A DNA stretch of 38,086 bases from an uncultured Paludibacter sp. (GCA_900498215.1 LR026962.1:2688521-2726606), one strand, 5' to 3'. Positions 17,083-26,138 are shown, counted from the stretch's first letter. Made by a program: numbers and translations. Notes: a model not told the origin generated them from the letters alone.

Positions 17083-17246
17083 CTCATTTTAAAAGAAAAA
17101 AGTTTGCGAATTCCGTTTGCATTTTGTTCCTTTGTAAAAGGTTTTAGCATTACAAAAATAATTCAAAAAATCGAAGAAAAAGAATAAAACGTTTTTCTTT
17201 CGTATTTTTTAATGAATTTGACAGATTAATATATTACACTTCAAAT

Positions 17247-18137
17247 ATGCCTAATGAGAAATTAACCAGAGTTGCCATTTTTGTTTATCTTCATCGGGAA
17301 GGAATTGAAGATTTGCTTCAGCAATTAATACATTTTTTTGATGAAAAAGAGATAACCGCCGTTCTCGATTCGTATTTACAAGACTTCATTCTGGAAAAAC
17401 TAAATAAATCGTTTAAAAACTGCGAGTTGATTTTAACAGATGATTTTTATGCTGATATGGCTTTTAGTATTGGCGGAGACGGTACTTTTTTAAGTACGGC
17501 GGCGCGTGTAGGAAATAAAGGTATTCCGGTTTTGGGCGTAAATAACGGGCGGCTTGGTTTTTTGGCGGATGTAGCCATGGAAGATTTATATGATGCGCTC
17601 AATGCAGTAATTGAAAATAAATTTTCTATAGAAGAACGCTCATTATTACATTTGCAAACAATGGACGGAACACGGCTTGAAACTCCTTATGCGCTGAACG
17701 ACATTGCGTTACAAAAACAAGAGAGTTCTTCTATGATAATTGTGGAAGCCAAAGCTAACGGAGAATTAATCAACACATATCAATCAGACGGACTAATAAT
17801 TGCTACTCCCACAGGTTCTACCGCCTATTCTATGAGCGTAGGCGGACCAATTATGGTTCCGCAAGCGGAAAGTTTCGTTATTTCGCCGGTGGCATCCCAC
17901 AGTTTAAATGTGCGTCCATTGATTGTACCTGATACGTGGGTAATAGAATTAAAAGTACAAAGCCGTACAAATAATTATCTTGTTTCATTGGATGGGCGTT
18001 CCAAAGTATTAAGTCAAAATACGCGCTTAAGGATAAAAAAAGCTGATTACACCATTAAACTTGTTAAACCGAAAAGCCACACATTTTTTAATACCCTGAG
18101 AAATAAATTGATGTGGGGAGCGGATAAAAGAATCTAA
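17247..18137 (+). CDS. nadK: NAD kinase
   Basis: NAD kinase makes NADP from NAD and ATP in the cytosol. The 296-residue length is normal. The kinase signature GGDGTFL is at 76-82, NNGRLGFLAD at 99-108, and the NAD-binding PTGSTAYSMSVGGP at about 188-201. LNDIALQK precedes it as expected. It is divergent from pdxJ across a 164-base AT-rich gap, in which I could not find a full consensus promoter (a near match TGAATTTG lies 30 bases before the start). Confidence 0.97.
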   Translation: MPNEKLTRVAIFVYLHREGIEDLLQQLIHFFDEKEITAVLDSYLQDFILEKLNKSFKNCELILTDDFYADMAFSIGGDGTFLSTAARVGNKGIPVLGVNNGRLGFLADVAMEDLYDALNAVIENKFSIEERSLLHLQTMDGTRLETPYALNDIALQKQESSSMIIVEAKANGELINTYQSDGLIIATPTGSTAYSMSVGGPIMVPQAESFVISPVASHSLNVRPLIVPDTWVIELKVQSRTNNYLVSLDGRSKVLSQNTRLRIKKADYTIKLVKPKSHTFFNTLRNKLMWGADKRI

Positions 18138-18194
18138 AAAGTTTAATATTTCGCCGCACGCAAGCGGGTTAAGATTTTTTTGGAAATATCTATT

Positions 18195-19034
18195 TCACAT
18201 TAATTCTTCCAGCTTAAAACTTTCTTTTACTCGATATTTTCCGTTTACTTCGTGTACGGTACAGCATTCGTTGTAGGCGTCGTGTTCAAAAAAGAGAATT
18301 TGATGTTTTTCGGCAGCTTCTTTTAATATTTTTTCTTTGTCTTCCATAGATGTGATAGGAAAAGTATCGTATGCCGAAACCCAAGCAATAGGTAATGCTG
18401 CTTGAAAAGGGATAACATCGGCGGGAAAAATCAACGTTTTTCCGTTGTTGAGATAAAAATACGGCGCAATCTGTCCCACAGTGTGCCCGTGAAAAAGTCT
18501 GAGTTCTACTTCATCGCAAATCCACATACTTTCAGAAACTAACTTCAGTTTTTCTCTTTTTTCTATTTCCATCATATTCTCAGGAAAATAAGAATCTCCT
18601 TCACGCACATTCGGGTTTAAAAAATTTTGCCACTGGCGTTCGCCAACCCAATAATTTGCATTGGGGAAAACGAGTTCTATTTCTTTGTCTTTATTGTATT
18701 TGGTACAACTTCCGCAATGGTCAAAATGAAGATGCGTGAGAATTACATCAGTAACATCGTTGCAAGAATAACCAAGTTTTTGAAGTTCGGTTTCAAAATT
18801 TACGACGTCTTTAAATTGATAATATTTCAGATATTCCAATTGCTTGTCGCCTGTGCCTGTATCTACCAGAATGATGCGTTTTCCTGTATCCACTAACAAA
18901 CAACGCATATTCATTTTACAAAAATTATCTTCATTACACGGATATCGTTTCTCCCACACGCGTTTGGGGACTACGCCAAACATAGCTCCTCCGTCTGCAA
19001 AAAAGTTTCCGGCTTCTATTTTATGGATTTTCAT
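18195..19034 (-). CDS. Metallo-beta-lactamase-fold hydrolase
   Basis: A 279-residue MBL-superfamily enzyme. The dinuclear-metal motif HLHFDHCG (H101, H103, D105, H106) is intact, with LVDTGTGD upstream, FHGHTVGQIAPYF with the third histidine, FPADVIPF with the bridging aspartate, and a C-terminal FFEHDAY. The pattern is that of the lactonase-like or YtnP-type subgroup, which acts on lactones or unknown esters. The sequence does not support a definite substrate. It is convergent with nadK (57-base gap) and divergent from the mpl-like gene. Confidence 0.85.
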   Translation of the reverse strand: MKIHKIEAGNFFADGGAMFGVVPKRVWEKRYPCNEDNFCKMNMRCLLVDTGKRIILVDTGTGDKQLEYLKYYQFKDVVNFETELQKLGYSCNDVTDVILTHLHFDHCGSCTKYNKDKEIELVFPNANYWVGERQWQNFLNPNVREGDSYFPENMMEIEKREKLKLVSESMWICDEVELRLFHGHTVGQIAPYFYLNNGKTLIFPADVIPFQAALPIAWVSAYDTFPITSMEDKEKILKEAAEKHQILFFEHDAYNECCTVHEVNGKYRVKESFKLEELM

Positions 19035-19066
19035 AATGTTTTATGATTTCTTTCGTTGATTATTAT

Positions 19067-19074
19067 TACTTTTG
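19067..19074 (+). promoter_or_regulatory. -7 box likely serving the mpl-like gene
   Basis: TACTTTTG matches TAnnTTTG, 100 bases before the ATG. Transcription from here would put two small palindromes (19091-19115) in the leader. No -33 match. Confidence 0.35.
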
Positions 19075-19085
19075 TATTTTAGAGG

Positions 19086-19115
19086 TATCAGATGTCAGAC
19101 ATCAGAAATTTCTGA
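19086..19115. repeat. Short-word repeat with two palindromes in the mpl leader
   Basis: GATGTC-A-GACATC (19091-19103) overlaps the 14-base perfect palindrome TCAGAAATTTCTGA (19102-19115). The words resemble those in the hairpin at 13010-13036. Confidence 0.65.
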
Positions 19116-19173
19116 TTCGTCGTTACATCTTTGTCTCATTAACTATGCAAAATTACAAAATAAATTATAGAAT

Positions 19174-20571
19174 ATGTTACGAGTTCATTTTATTGCCATA
19201 GGAGGTGCGGCTATGCATAATTTAGCTCTGGCTTTAAGTCAGAAAAAAGATTATGAAATAACCGGCTCCGATGATGAAATTTTTGAACCTTCTTACTCAC
19301 GATTGAAGGAAAAAGGATTATTACCGGATAAAATGGGTTGGTTTCCTGAACGTATTCATAGTAATTTGAATGCTGTAATACTCGGTATGCATGCTCGGGA
19401 AGATAATCCGGAGCTTTTACGGGCAAAAGAACTTGGATTGAAAATTTATTCGTTCCCTGAATATTTGTATTTGCAAACCCGGAGTAAAACGCGTATAGTT
19501 ATTGGCGGCAGCCACGGGAAAACTACCACAACTGCAATGATTTTATATGTGCTTAAAAAACTGAAAATGAAGGCAGATTATATGGTAGGCGCACAAATTG
19601 AAGGATTTGAAAATATGGTTAGTCTTTCTTACGAAGCACGTATTGCTGTATTTGAAGGCGACGAATATTTAACGTCTCCTATTGATAAACGACCTAAATT
19701 TCACTTGTATAAACCGCATATTGGAGTCTTGACCGGTATTGCATGGGATCATATTAATGTTTTTCCCACGTTTGAATTATATGTGGAACAATTCCGTAAG
19801 TTTGTGGAATTAATGGAAATTCAAGGGCGATTTATTTATTTTTCAGGAGATGAAAATTTGAGAAAGATAGCCGAAGAAATGGAAACTGCACGTAGGGATA
19901 TTGTAGCATTTCCGTATAATACGCCAAAATATGAAATTCGTGAGGGAATTACATACGTAAAAACACGTAAAGGCGAAATTGCTCTGAAAATTTTTGGTGA
20001 ACACAATTTGCAAAATATGGAAGCTGCACGGTTGGCTTGCAAACAAATCGGGGTACTCGACGATGATTTTTACACAGCTATTGCCGATTTTTCCGGAGCT
20101 TCTAATCGTTTACAGAAAATAGCAGAAACAAAAACAGCTGTGGCATTCAAGGATTTTGCACATTCACCTTCCAAATTGAAAGCCACGGTAAAAGCGGTAA
20201 AAAAACAATATGCCGATAGAAAATTAGTGGCGTGTATGGAATTACACACTTTCAGTAGCTTGAATGAAGATTTTCTGCCTCAATATGCCGGAAGTATGAA
20301 AGATGCGGATATTGCGTTTGTATATTACAATCCTGAAGTGATCGAGCATAAAAAATTAAAATATATTTCTCCCGAAAAAGTAAAAGAAGAATTCGGAGGA
20401 AAAAATCTGAAGGTTTTCACAGACAGAGGAAAATTGCAGGAAACACTGCAGGCAATGGACTTTGAAAATTCAGCGCTGCTGTTTATGTCGTCAGGGAACT
20501 TTTCGGGAATAAATATTATGGAATTTGCAACTGAACTTATAGAACCAAGAACCAAAAGCCAAGACAAATAG
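19174..20571 (+). CDS. mpl: Mur-ligase family protein, UDP-MurNAc:tripeptide ligase type (Mpl)
   Basis: Mpl reattaches recycled L-Ala-gamma-D-Glu-meso-DAP to UDP-MurNAc in peptidoglycan recycling. This 465-residue protein has the MurC/Mpl nucleotide-sugar loop HFIAIGGAAMHNLA (5-18), the ATP loop GGSHGKTTTTAM (111-122) and the middle-domain signature GEHNLQNMEAARLA near 270. The C-terminal domain has DFAHSPSKLKATVKAV, where MurC would show DYGHHP-type sequence, closer to Mpl. SDDEIFEPSYSRLKEKG (32-48) is also Mpl-like. The gene opens a tight run with the dCMP deaminase (7 bases) and the S41 protease. Identity as Mpl rather than MurC is likely but not proven. Confidence 0.82.
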   Translation: MLRVHFIAIGGAAMHNLALALSQKKDYEITGSDDEIFEPSYSRLKEKGLLPDKMGWFPERIHSNLNAVILGMHAREDNPELLRAKELGLKIYSFPEYLYLQTRSKTRIVIGGSHGKTTTTAMILYVLKKLKMKADYMVGAQIEGFENMVSLSYEARIAVFEGDEYLTSPIDKRPKFHLYKPHIGVLTGIAWDHINVFPTFELYVEQFRKFVELMEIQGRFIYFSGDENLRKIAEEMETARRDIVAFPYNTPKYEIREGITYVKTRKGEIALKIFGEHNLQNMEAARLACKQIGVLDDDFYTAIADFSGASNRLQKIAETKTAVAFKDFAHSPSKLKATVKAVKKQYADRKLVACMELHTFSSLNEDFLPQYAGSMKDADIAFVYYNPEVIEHKKLKYISPEKVKEEFGGKNLKVFTDRGKLQETLQAMDFENSALLFMSSGNFSGINIMEFATELIEPRTKSQDK

Positions 20572-20578
20572 ACTTATT

Positions 20579-21016
20579 ATGGAGCAAAATAAAGCAGAAA
20601 AACAACTTCTTTTGGATAAACGATATATGCGTATGGCGCGCATTTGGGCAGAAAATTCGTATTGTGAACGCCGTAAAGTAGGAGCGTTGCTGGTAAAAAA
20701 CAAAATGATTATTTCCGATGGTTTTAATGGAACTCCATCCGGATTTGAGAATAAATGCGAAGATGAAAATAATAATTCAAAAGCGTATGTTTTGCACGCT
20801 GAAGCTAACGCTATAAGTAAAATTGCACGCTCACACAACAGCAGCGATGGCGCCACTCTTTACGTAACAGCTTCGCCTTGTATGGAATGCTCAAAACTGA
20901 TAATCCAAGCAGGAATAAAACGGGTGGTTTACGGTGAAAAATACCGAATTATGGACGGCGTGGAATTATTGGAACGCGCCGGAATTGAAGTGAAATATTT
21001 GGAAAATGTGGAATAA
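20579..21016 (+). CDS. dCMP deaminase family protein
   Basis: A 145-residue zinc deaminase producing dUMP from dCMP for thymidylate synthesis. The zinc and catalytic motifs are HAEANA (H73, E75) and PCMECSKL (C101, C104). VGALLVKNKMIISDGFNGTPSGFENKC (split by position: 34-60) is the segment typical of deoxycytidylate deaminases and ComEB. It lies 7 bases after mpl and 11 bases before the S41 protease, an order seen in other Bacteroidales. Confidence 0.93.
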   Translation: MEQNKAEKQLLLDKRYMRMARIWAENSYCERRKVGALLVKNKMIISDGFNGTPSGFENKCEDENNNSKAYVLHAEANAISKIARSHNSSDGATLYVTASPCMECSKLIIQAGIKRVVYGEKYRIMDGVELLERAGIEVKYLENVE

Positions 21017-21027
21017 AATAAAATTCA

Positions 21028-22647
21028 ATGAACAACAAAAAAAACATTTACATCATACTGGGCTTAGTAGCTGCAGTTTTGGCGGGACTTTTTCTTGGAA
21101 ATTTATTGGCAGGAAGAGCCAATCAACAAGAAAATATATCTTCATTTTCAAGTTTATTTAAGTCCAAAGGAAGTAAAATTGATAATTTTCTGTCATTAAT
21201 TGGTAAACAGTATGTTGATACAGTAGATGTGGATTCGCTGACCGAAGATATGATGATGGATTTGGTTGCCAAACTCGATCCGCATTCCGTGTACATTCCA
21301 GCAAAAGATTTAGAAGCTGTGAATGATGAATTGGATGGAAGTTTCAGTGGAATTGGCGTGCAGTTTAATATACAAAACGATACTGTAATGATTGTTTCCG
21401 TTATTAGCGGCGGACCTTCGGAAAAAGCGGGATTGATGGCTGGAGATAGAATTGTAAAAGTAAATGACAGTATTTTTGTTGGAAAAAATGTGATTAGCAA
21501 CGAAAAAGTAATGCGTAAACTTCGCGGACAGGAAGGAACAAAGGTAAAACTCAGTATAAAACGCGCGGGAACGAATGAACTATTGTCTTACGATATTATA
21601 CGGGGTAAAATTCCTGTTAACTCGGTTACTTCTGCTTATATGATTACGCCCGATATTGGTTTTATCGGAGTAGATAAATTTGCTCAAACAACATACGATG
21701 AATTTTTAAACGCTATTGCTGAGTTGCGTGCTAAGGGAGCTAAAAAATACATTATCGATTTGCGTGAAAACAGTGGAGGATTAATGGATCAGGCTATCAA
21801 TATGGTGAATGAATTTTTGCCTGAAAATCAAATGATTGTATATGCCGAAGGAAAAGCATATCCGCGATTTGAGTCAAAATCAAACGGAAAAGGCGCATTG
21901 AAAAATAATCCGGTTGTTGTTTTGATAGATGAATTTAGTGCATCGGCAAGTGAAATCTTTGCAGGAGCAATTCAAGATAACGATAGAGGAACAATTATTG
22001 GAAGACGCTCGTTTGGAAAAGGATTAGTACAGCAGCAAATTCCATTTTCGGATGGTTCTGCCGTGCGCCTTACAGTAGCGCGATATTATACTCCTTCAGG
22101 GCGTAGTATTCAAAAACCCTACATCAACGGACAAACCGAAGAATATGAAAAAGATTTGTTGGAACGTTTCAAACATGGAGAATTTGACAGTAAAGACAGC
22201 ATTCATCAGAAAGAAACATTAAGATACAAAACGCTGAAAGGCAGAACCGTATATGGTGGAGGTGGAATTATGCCCGATATTTTTGTGCCGCGCGATACTT
22301 CGGAATATTCTCCATACTTAACTAAAGTAATCAATTATGGTTATTTGTATAAGTTCGCATTCCAATATACTGATAAAAATCGTGCAACATTAAACACAAT
22401 GAAAACTTGGCAGCAAATGGATAATTATTTATCTGCTCAAAATTTATTGTCGCAATTTACAGCATTTGCCACTTCAAAAGGAATTCATCCAAATACGCGA
22501 GAAATAAATATCTCCAAAAATATTATTTTAAATCAAATTGAAGCGTACATTATACGCAATATCTTGGGAGATGCAGGTTTTTATCCGATGTTTAATAAAG
22601 ACGATAAAACCGTAAAAAAGGCGTTGGAAACTTTAGGAGAAAAATAA
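21028..22647 (+). CDS. S41-family C-terminal processing protease
   Basis: A 539-residue protease anchored by one N-terminal membrane helix (about 5-27) and facing the periplasm. A PDZ domain lies at about 95-180 (GIGVQFN, SGGPSEKAGLMAGDRIVKVND). The S41 protease core follows, with YIIDLRENSGGLMDQA near 245-260 and the Ser-Lys dyad S306 (in FSASASEIFAG) and K331 (in FGKGLVQ), spaced 25 residues as in Prc/CtpA. The C-terminal 150 residues are an extension seen in Bacteroidetes members. It probably trims or degrades envelope proteins. It ends the mpl-led transcript at a shared terminator. Confidence 0.93.
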   Translation: MNNKKNIYIILGLVAAVLAGLFLGNLLAGRANQQENISSFSSLFKSKGSKIDNFLSLIGKQYVDTVDVDSLTEDMMMDLVAKLDPHSVYIPAKDLEAVNDELDGSFSGIGVQFNIQNDTVMIVSVISGGPSEKAGLMAGDRIVKVNDSIFVGKNVISNEKVMRKLRGQEGTKVKLSIKRAGTNELLSYDIIRGKIPVNSVTSAYMITPDIGFIGVDKFAQTTYDEFLNAIAELRAKGAKKYIIDLRENSGGLMDQAINMVNEFLPENQMIVYAEGKAYPRFESKSNGKGALKNNPVVVLIDEFSASASEIFAGAIQDNDRGTIIGRRSFGKGLVQQQIPFSDGSAVRLTVARYYTPSGRSIQKPYINGQTEEYEKDLLERFKHGEFDSKDSIHQKETLRYKTLKGRTVYGGGGIMPDIFVPRDTSEYSPYLTKVINYGYLYKFAFQYTDKNRATLNTMKTWQQMDNYLSAQNLLSQFTAFATSKGIHPNTREINISKNIILNQIEAYIIRNILGDAGFYPMFNKDDKTVKKALETLGEK

Positions 22648-22650
22648 AGT

Positions 22651-22680
22651 AAAAAAGGGCAGTAAAAACTGTCCTTTTTT
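22651..22680. terminator. Bidirectional terminator between the S41 protease and GGGP synthase genes
   Basis: AAAAAGGGCAGT, loop AAAA, ACTGTCCTTTTT: a 12-bp stem with one G-U pair, and A- and T-runs on both sides, so it can stop transcription from either side. It overlaps the last bases of the convergent gene's stop codon. Confidence 0.85.
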
Positions 22681-23410
22681 ATTTCTTCACAAAATCTACA
22701 AATTCCGATATCTTTTCGGGATGAGTTTCAAAAAGATTTCCCACCACGCATAAATCGGCGCCGGAAGAAAAAGCATTTTGAAGTTGCTGCAATGTTTTAA
22801 TTCCTCCACCCACAATTAACGGATGCGAAATTTCATTTTTCACAGCGCGAATTATTTCTTCGGGAACAGGATTTTTTGCTCCGCTTCCCGCTTCGAGATA
22901 GGTCATTTTTAGTCCAAGCAATTCGCCTGCAACGGCGGTAGAAACGCAAAGCGGAACATCATTGGAAGGAATAGGAGTTGTATTTGATATTTTTTTTACC
23001 GATGTGTCTTTTCCGCCGTCAATTAAAATATAAGCGGTAGGAATAACTTCAATTTTTGATTCTTTAATTTCCCTGGCAGATGTAACGTGCTGGCCTATAA
23101 TATAATCGGCGTTTCTTCCTGAAATTAACGAAAGAAAAAGAAGTGCATCGGCATTCGGTGTGAACTGTGACGCATCTCCGGGAAACAATATTTTAGGAAT
23201 GGAAATATTTTCCAAAGATTGTAATAATTCATTGGTGCAACGTGAGGTTTTGCTCCCCCCAATAAAAATAAAATCCGGTTGCGATTTGGATAGTTCTTCA
23301 AATATTTTTTTTCGAATGTCATCAATACACTTGTCAGGGTCAAGCAGAACGGCAAGCATTTTTTTTCCGTTCTTTATGTTGGATAATATTGTTTGATAAA
23401 CATCCATCAT
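22679..23410 (-). CDS. Geranylgeranylglyceryl/heptaprenylglyceryl phosphate synthase (group II type)
   Basis: This TIM-barrel prenyltransferase joins a polyprenyl diphosphate to sn-glycerol 1-phosphate. The 243-residue sequence has LLDPDK (22-27), FIGGSKTSR (49-57), ISGRNADYIIGQH, the signature YLEAGSGA (171-178) and the phosphate loop VGGGIKT (200-206). Such archaeal-type enzymes are known in Bacteroidetes, where the product chain and its physiological use are unsettled. Its start overlaps the phosphopantetheinyl transferase stop by 4 bases (ATGA), so translation is coupled. The second methionine is an alternative start. Confidence 0.9.
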   Translation of the reverse strand: MMDVYQTILSNIKNGKKMLAVLLDPDKCIDDIRKKIFEELSKSQPDFIFIGGSKTSRCTNELLQSLENISIPKILFPGDASQFTPNADALLFLSLISGRNADYIIGQHVTSAREIKESKIEVIPTAYILIDGGKDTSVKKISNTTPIPSNDVPLCVSTAVAGELLGLKMTYLEAGSGAKNPVPEEIIRAVKNEISHPLIVGGGIKTLQQLQNAFSSGADLCVVGNLFETHPEKISEFVDFVKK

Positions 23411-24036
23411 TCTTCAATGCCAAACACAATGACGTAATTTGGAGTGATTCTGTAATTTAAGGTGTAATTTTTTCCGCTCACCAAATGTTTAGCTTTTATT
23501 TCACCTCGTTCTTTTTTTTCAAACGGAAAAATTTGTAATTGTTTTGCAAAATCGACTGCTTCGTTTCCAATAATCTTAAACAAAACTTCTTTACTCGACC
23601 ACAGCAAACAAAGGGTTTCCAAATCGCATATTTTAGGGAAATCTTGTTGTTCTTGCGTACTTAAAAATTTTTCGTAAACACGTCTTAATTTTTCCGATGG
23701 AATTTCAATATCTGTTCCCACTTTTTTTGTTGGATGTGATACTGCTGCATTCCAATTGCCTGCGTGAGAAAAGCTTATATTAAATTTTCCGTTTTCCAGC
23801 ATCGGTTTTCCTTCGTGCGAGTAAATTATTTTATGTTCTTTATTATCAAGACATTCTTTTAAGGCAAAACGCAAACCCAAGTATTCTTTTCTCCTTTTTT
23901 CCCCGGAAATTTGTTCCAGTTCGTTTTTATATAATTCGGGTTTATTGAAGAATTTCAATAGCTCATCCGATGAATATTTATTTTCAAAAATACAGATGGA
24001 TATATCTTTATGTTTAATTGATTGAATATCAGTCAT
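23407..24036 (-). CDS. 4'-phosphopantetheinyl transferase superfamily protein
   Basis: The enzyme moves the phosphopantetheine arm of CoA to carrier proteins. This 209-residue protein is of the Sfp type, about twice the AcpS size. The Mg-binding VGTDIE (D109, E111) and WSSKEVLFKIIG (146-157) motifs are clear, and NISFSHAGNW (87-95) matches the CoA-contact histidine motif. The target could be fatty-acid ACP or a specialised carrier protein. It lies 3 bases after gldD and overlaps the GGGP synthase gene. Confidence 0.88.
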   Translation of the reverse strand: MTDIQSIKHKDISICIFENKYSSDELLKFFNKPELYKNELEQISGEKRRKEYLGLRFALKECLDNKEHKIIYSHEGKPMLENGKFNISFSHAGNWNAAVSHPTKKVGTDIEIPSEKLRRVYEKFLSTQEQQDFPKICDLETLCLLWSSKEVLFKIIGNEAVDFAKQLQIFPFEKKERGEIKAKHLVSGKNYTLNYRITPNYVIVFGIEE

Positions 24037-24039
24037 ATT

Positions 24040-24657
24040 TTAATGTCCTTTCTTCCATTCAAAACTTTCCATCATCCGTATCATATCTTGTTTTACATAT
24101 TCTGCCATAGGCGCAATAGAATCTTTATTGGGAACGTTTTCAAAATACAACGCAGCGCGGAAAAAATGCTTCACGCTGTCGGTAAGAATAAATTGTACTT
24201 GCGAGGCGGTGTTTCCTGTCAAATCATAAAAAATGCCGTAAACGTGTTTTTCTCTATTTTCAAACACTTTTTCATCAATGGCGTCAGCGCGTACGGTGTG
24301 TTTATAAACAATTTTACGCGTATCTTCCAATAAATTAATCAAATCGTTATGAACGGGTTTGTAACTGCAATATACGCTTGCGTTTAATGATGGATAAATA
24401 ATATCAATCCAATAATCCGAACCTTTTTCTATGCGCGGTTTTACTTGTGCAATTACCGATTTTTCAAATGAATATGGCAGTGAAACGGAGTCGAACTTTT
24501 TATAAACGTGTAGAGGTAAATCCACACGAAAATAACCGTAAGGACGTGGTATGGTTGTTTTTCCGCAACTCATTAAAAAGAAAAGAAAGGAAAAAACGAA
24601 ACATACAAAAAAGAGGTTTTTTTTATTTTTTCGTATCTTCATTTTTAAGTTCCTCAT
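24040..24657 (-). CDS. gldD: GldD-family lipoprotein
   Basis: GldD is a lipoprotein needed for gliding in flavobacteria. This 205-residue protein has a lipobox FLMSC (C31 from the first ATG) and the family's PRPYGYFRVDLP (37-48) right after it, then KIVYKHTVRADAIDE and the C-terminal MIRMMESFEWK. The start is uncertain: M1 overlaps gldE by 35 bases, M6 (24642) by 20 bases, and M6 gives a more usual signal peptide. Pairing with gldE is the same as in gliding bacteria. Whether this organism glides cannot be told; no other gld genes are here. Confidence 0.82.
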   Translation of the reverse strand: MRNLKMKIRKNKKNLFFVCFVFSFLFFLMSCGKTTIPRPYGYFRVDLPLHVYKKFDSVSLPYSFEKSVIAQVKPRIEKGSDYWIDIIYPSLNASVYCSYKPVHNDLINLLEDTRKIVYKHTVRADAIDEKVFENREKHVYGIFYDLTGNTASQVQFILTDSVKHFFRAALYFENVPNKDSIAPMAEYVKQDMIRMMESFEWKKGH

Positions 24658-25972
24658 CGGTTTTTATGTGGAGTTTTACTTTTTGTATGCGGCGTTTATC
24701 TACGGCGGTTACCTCAAAATCATATCTTCCGTACTTTATTTTTTCACCTTTCTTTGGAATTTCTCCTTTCAGTTCCAAAATAAGTCCGGCTAAGGTTTCC
24801 ACATCTTCCGTCACTTTTACAAAATCTTCTTCGTCAATATCGGTAATTTTGAAGAAATCGTTTAAAAGAATTTTTGCTTCAAACACAAAATTTTGGTCGT
24901 CAACTTTATTGTACAATGTTTCTTCTTCATCGTATTCATCATTTATGTCGCCCACAATTTCTTCCATAATATCTTCCATTGTAACCAAACCCGAAATTCC
25001 GCCGTATTCATCTACCACTATTGCTATGTGAATTCTGTTTTCCTGAAATTCACTCAGTAAATTGTCAATTTTTTTTGTTTCAGGCACATAATAAGGCGGA
25101 CGAATCAACGATTGCCATCGAAATGTAGTCGGTTTATCCAAGTGTGGAAGCAAATCTTTACTGAAAAGTACGCCCTTAATATTATCATGAGAGCCGGAAA
25201 ATACCGGAATTCGCGAATAACCCGATTTTATGATAATATCCAGAACTTGTTTGAAGTTATTCTTAATGTCGGCGTCAACCATATCTACACGTGATGTCAT
25301 AATATCCGAAACCTGAATATTGCTGAATTTTATTATTCCTTCCAGAATTTCCTTGTCTTCTTCTTGCGAACTGGAAGCCATTTCAAGCGCATAAGTCAAT
25401 TCATCACGCGAGATATTGCTGTTCAAGTTCTTCGTGATTTTTTCATTTACCAGCGAAGTGGAATTTACAAGCAAGTTCACAAACGGTTTCAGCATATTTT
25501 GAAGAAAATATAAAACCCGAGAACTTCTTCGCATCACCTTTAGAGAATATTGTGAAGCATATACTTTAGGAATAGTTTCGGCAAAAAGCAGGATTAAAAA
25601 AGTAATGAAAGCGAGTTGAAGAAAAAATCCTGTAACGGGAGCATATTCAAAATTAAAAATAGAAGTTATAAAAGCAGAACAAAATACGATAAACGCAATT
25701 TTGATAAATGTATCGGAAATAAGAATAGTGGCAAGCAGTTTTTGTGGTGTTTGAAGCAACTTCAGAGCAATTCTATCTCGCTTGTCTTCACTTTCAGCCA
25801 TTTTGTTTAACGAGTTGTTATCCAAAGAAAAATAAGCTACTTCCGAACCGGTTAAAAAAACGGAAACAGCCAAAAGCAGTAAAGAAACAATCGCTAAAAT
25901 AATGATGTTGATAATACCAAACTGATTGAATTCTACTAACTTAAAAAAAGTATTAAAAGAGTTCTGTTCCAA
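24623..25972 (-). CDS. gldE: GldE-like CNNM/CorC transmembrane protein
   Basis: A 449-residue inner-membrane protein. The N-terminal DUF21/CNNM domain (about 25-200) has several helices and SGSEVAYFSLDNNSLNKM-type sequence (TGSEVAYFSL at 41-50). Two CBS domains follow (about 210-335; VSDIMTSRVDMV, GYSRIPVFSG, IAIVVDEYGGISGLVTMEDI) and a CorC_HlyC domain ends the protein (about 350-435). It is of the hemolysin C / magnesium-cobalt efflux architecture. The downstream gldD makes the GldE call. It is divergent from trmD. Confidence 0.88.
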   Translation of the reverse strand: MEQNSFNTFFKLVEFNQFGIINIIILAIVSLLLLAVSVFLTGSEVAYFSLDNNSLNKMAESEDKRDRIALKLLQTPQKLLATILISDTFIKIAFIVFCSAFITSIFNFEYAPVTGFFLQLAFITFLILLFAETIPKVYASQYSLKVMRRSSRVLYFLQNMLKPFVNLLVNSTSLVNEKITKNLNSNISRDELTYALEMASSSQEEDKEILEGIIKFSNIQVSDIMTSRVDMVDADIKNNFKQVLDIIIKSGYSRIPVFSGSHDNIKGVLFSKDLLPHLDKPTTFRWQSLIRPPYYVPETKKIDNLLSEFQENRIHIAIVVDEYGGISGLVTMEDIMEEIVGDINDEYDEEETLYNKVDDQNFVFEAKILLNDFFKITDIDEEDFVKVTEDVETLAGLILELKGEIPKKGEKIKYGRYDFEVTAVDKRRIQKVKLHIKTDEELKNEDTKK

Positions 25973-26010
25973 GTTGATAAGTTTTTACGAAAAACCGATA
26001 AATATTTATG

Positions 26011-26018
26011 CAAAGATA
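26011..26018 (-). promoter_or_regulatory. -7 box of the gldE promoter
   Basis: Minus-strand TATCTTTG, a match to TAnnTTTG, about 38 bases from the gldE start codon. Confidence 0.5.
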
Positions 26019-26073
26019 TAAAAAAGTTCTTTTCTTGTGTTTAAGAACTTCAAAAAGTTGAAAGTGTTTCGTG

Positions 26074-26134
26074 CCTGCCTGCTGCAAGCAGGTTTCTTGA
26101 ATCTTGATTCTTGGTTCTTGTTTCTTGAATCTTT
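26074..26134. repeat. Palindrome plus CTTGATTCTTG word repeat upstream of trmD
   Basis: CCTGC-TGCAA-GCAGG hairpin (26078-26092, in a longer GCCTGCCTGC context) is followed by five degenerate TTCTTG words (26093-26134). The 13-mer ATCTTGATTCTTG recurs at 29414-29426 in the ABC-F gene, and TCTTGGTTCTTG recurs at 27928-27937 before argC. Confidence 0.7.
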
Positions 26135-26138
26135 TTCG

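Noticed and set aside
18150-18182. Terminator between nadK and the MBL gene
   Set aside because: The stem CCGC/GCGG has only four pairs, though a T-run follows; too weak to list.
24447-25031. A 194-codon plus-strand frame across gldD and gldE
   Set aside because: Antisense to two well-supported genes, with Ser/Phe-rich shadow composition.
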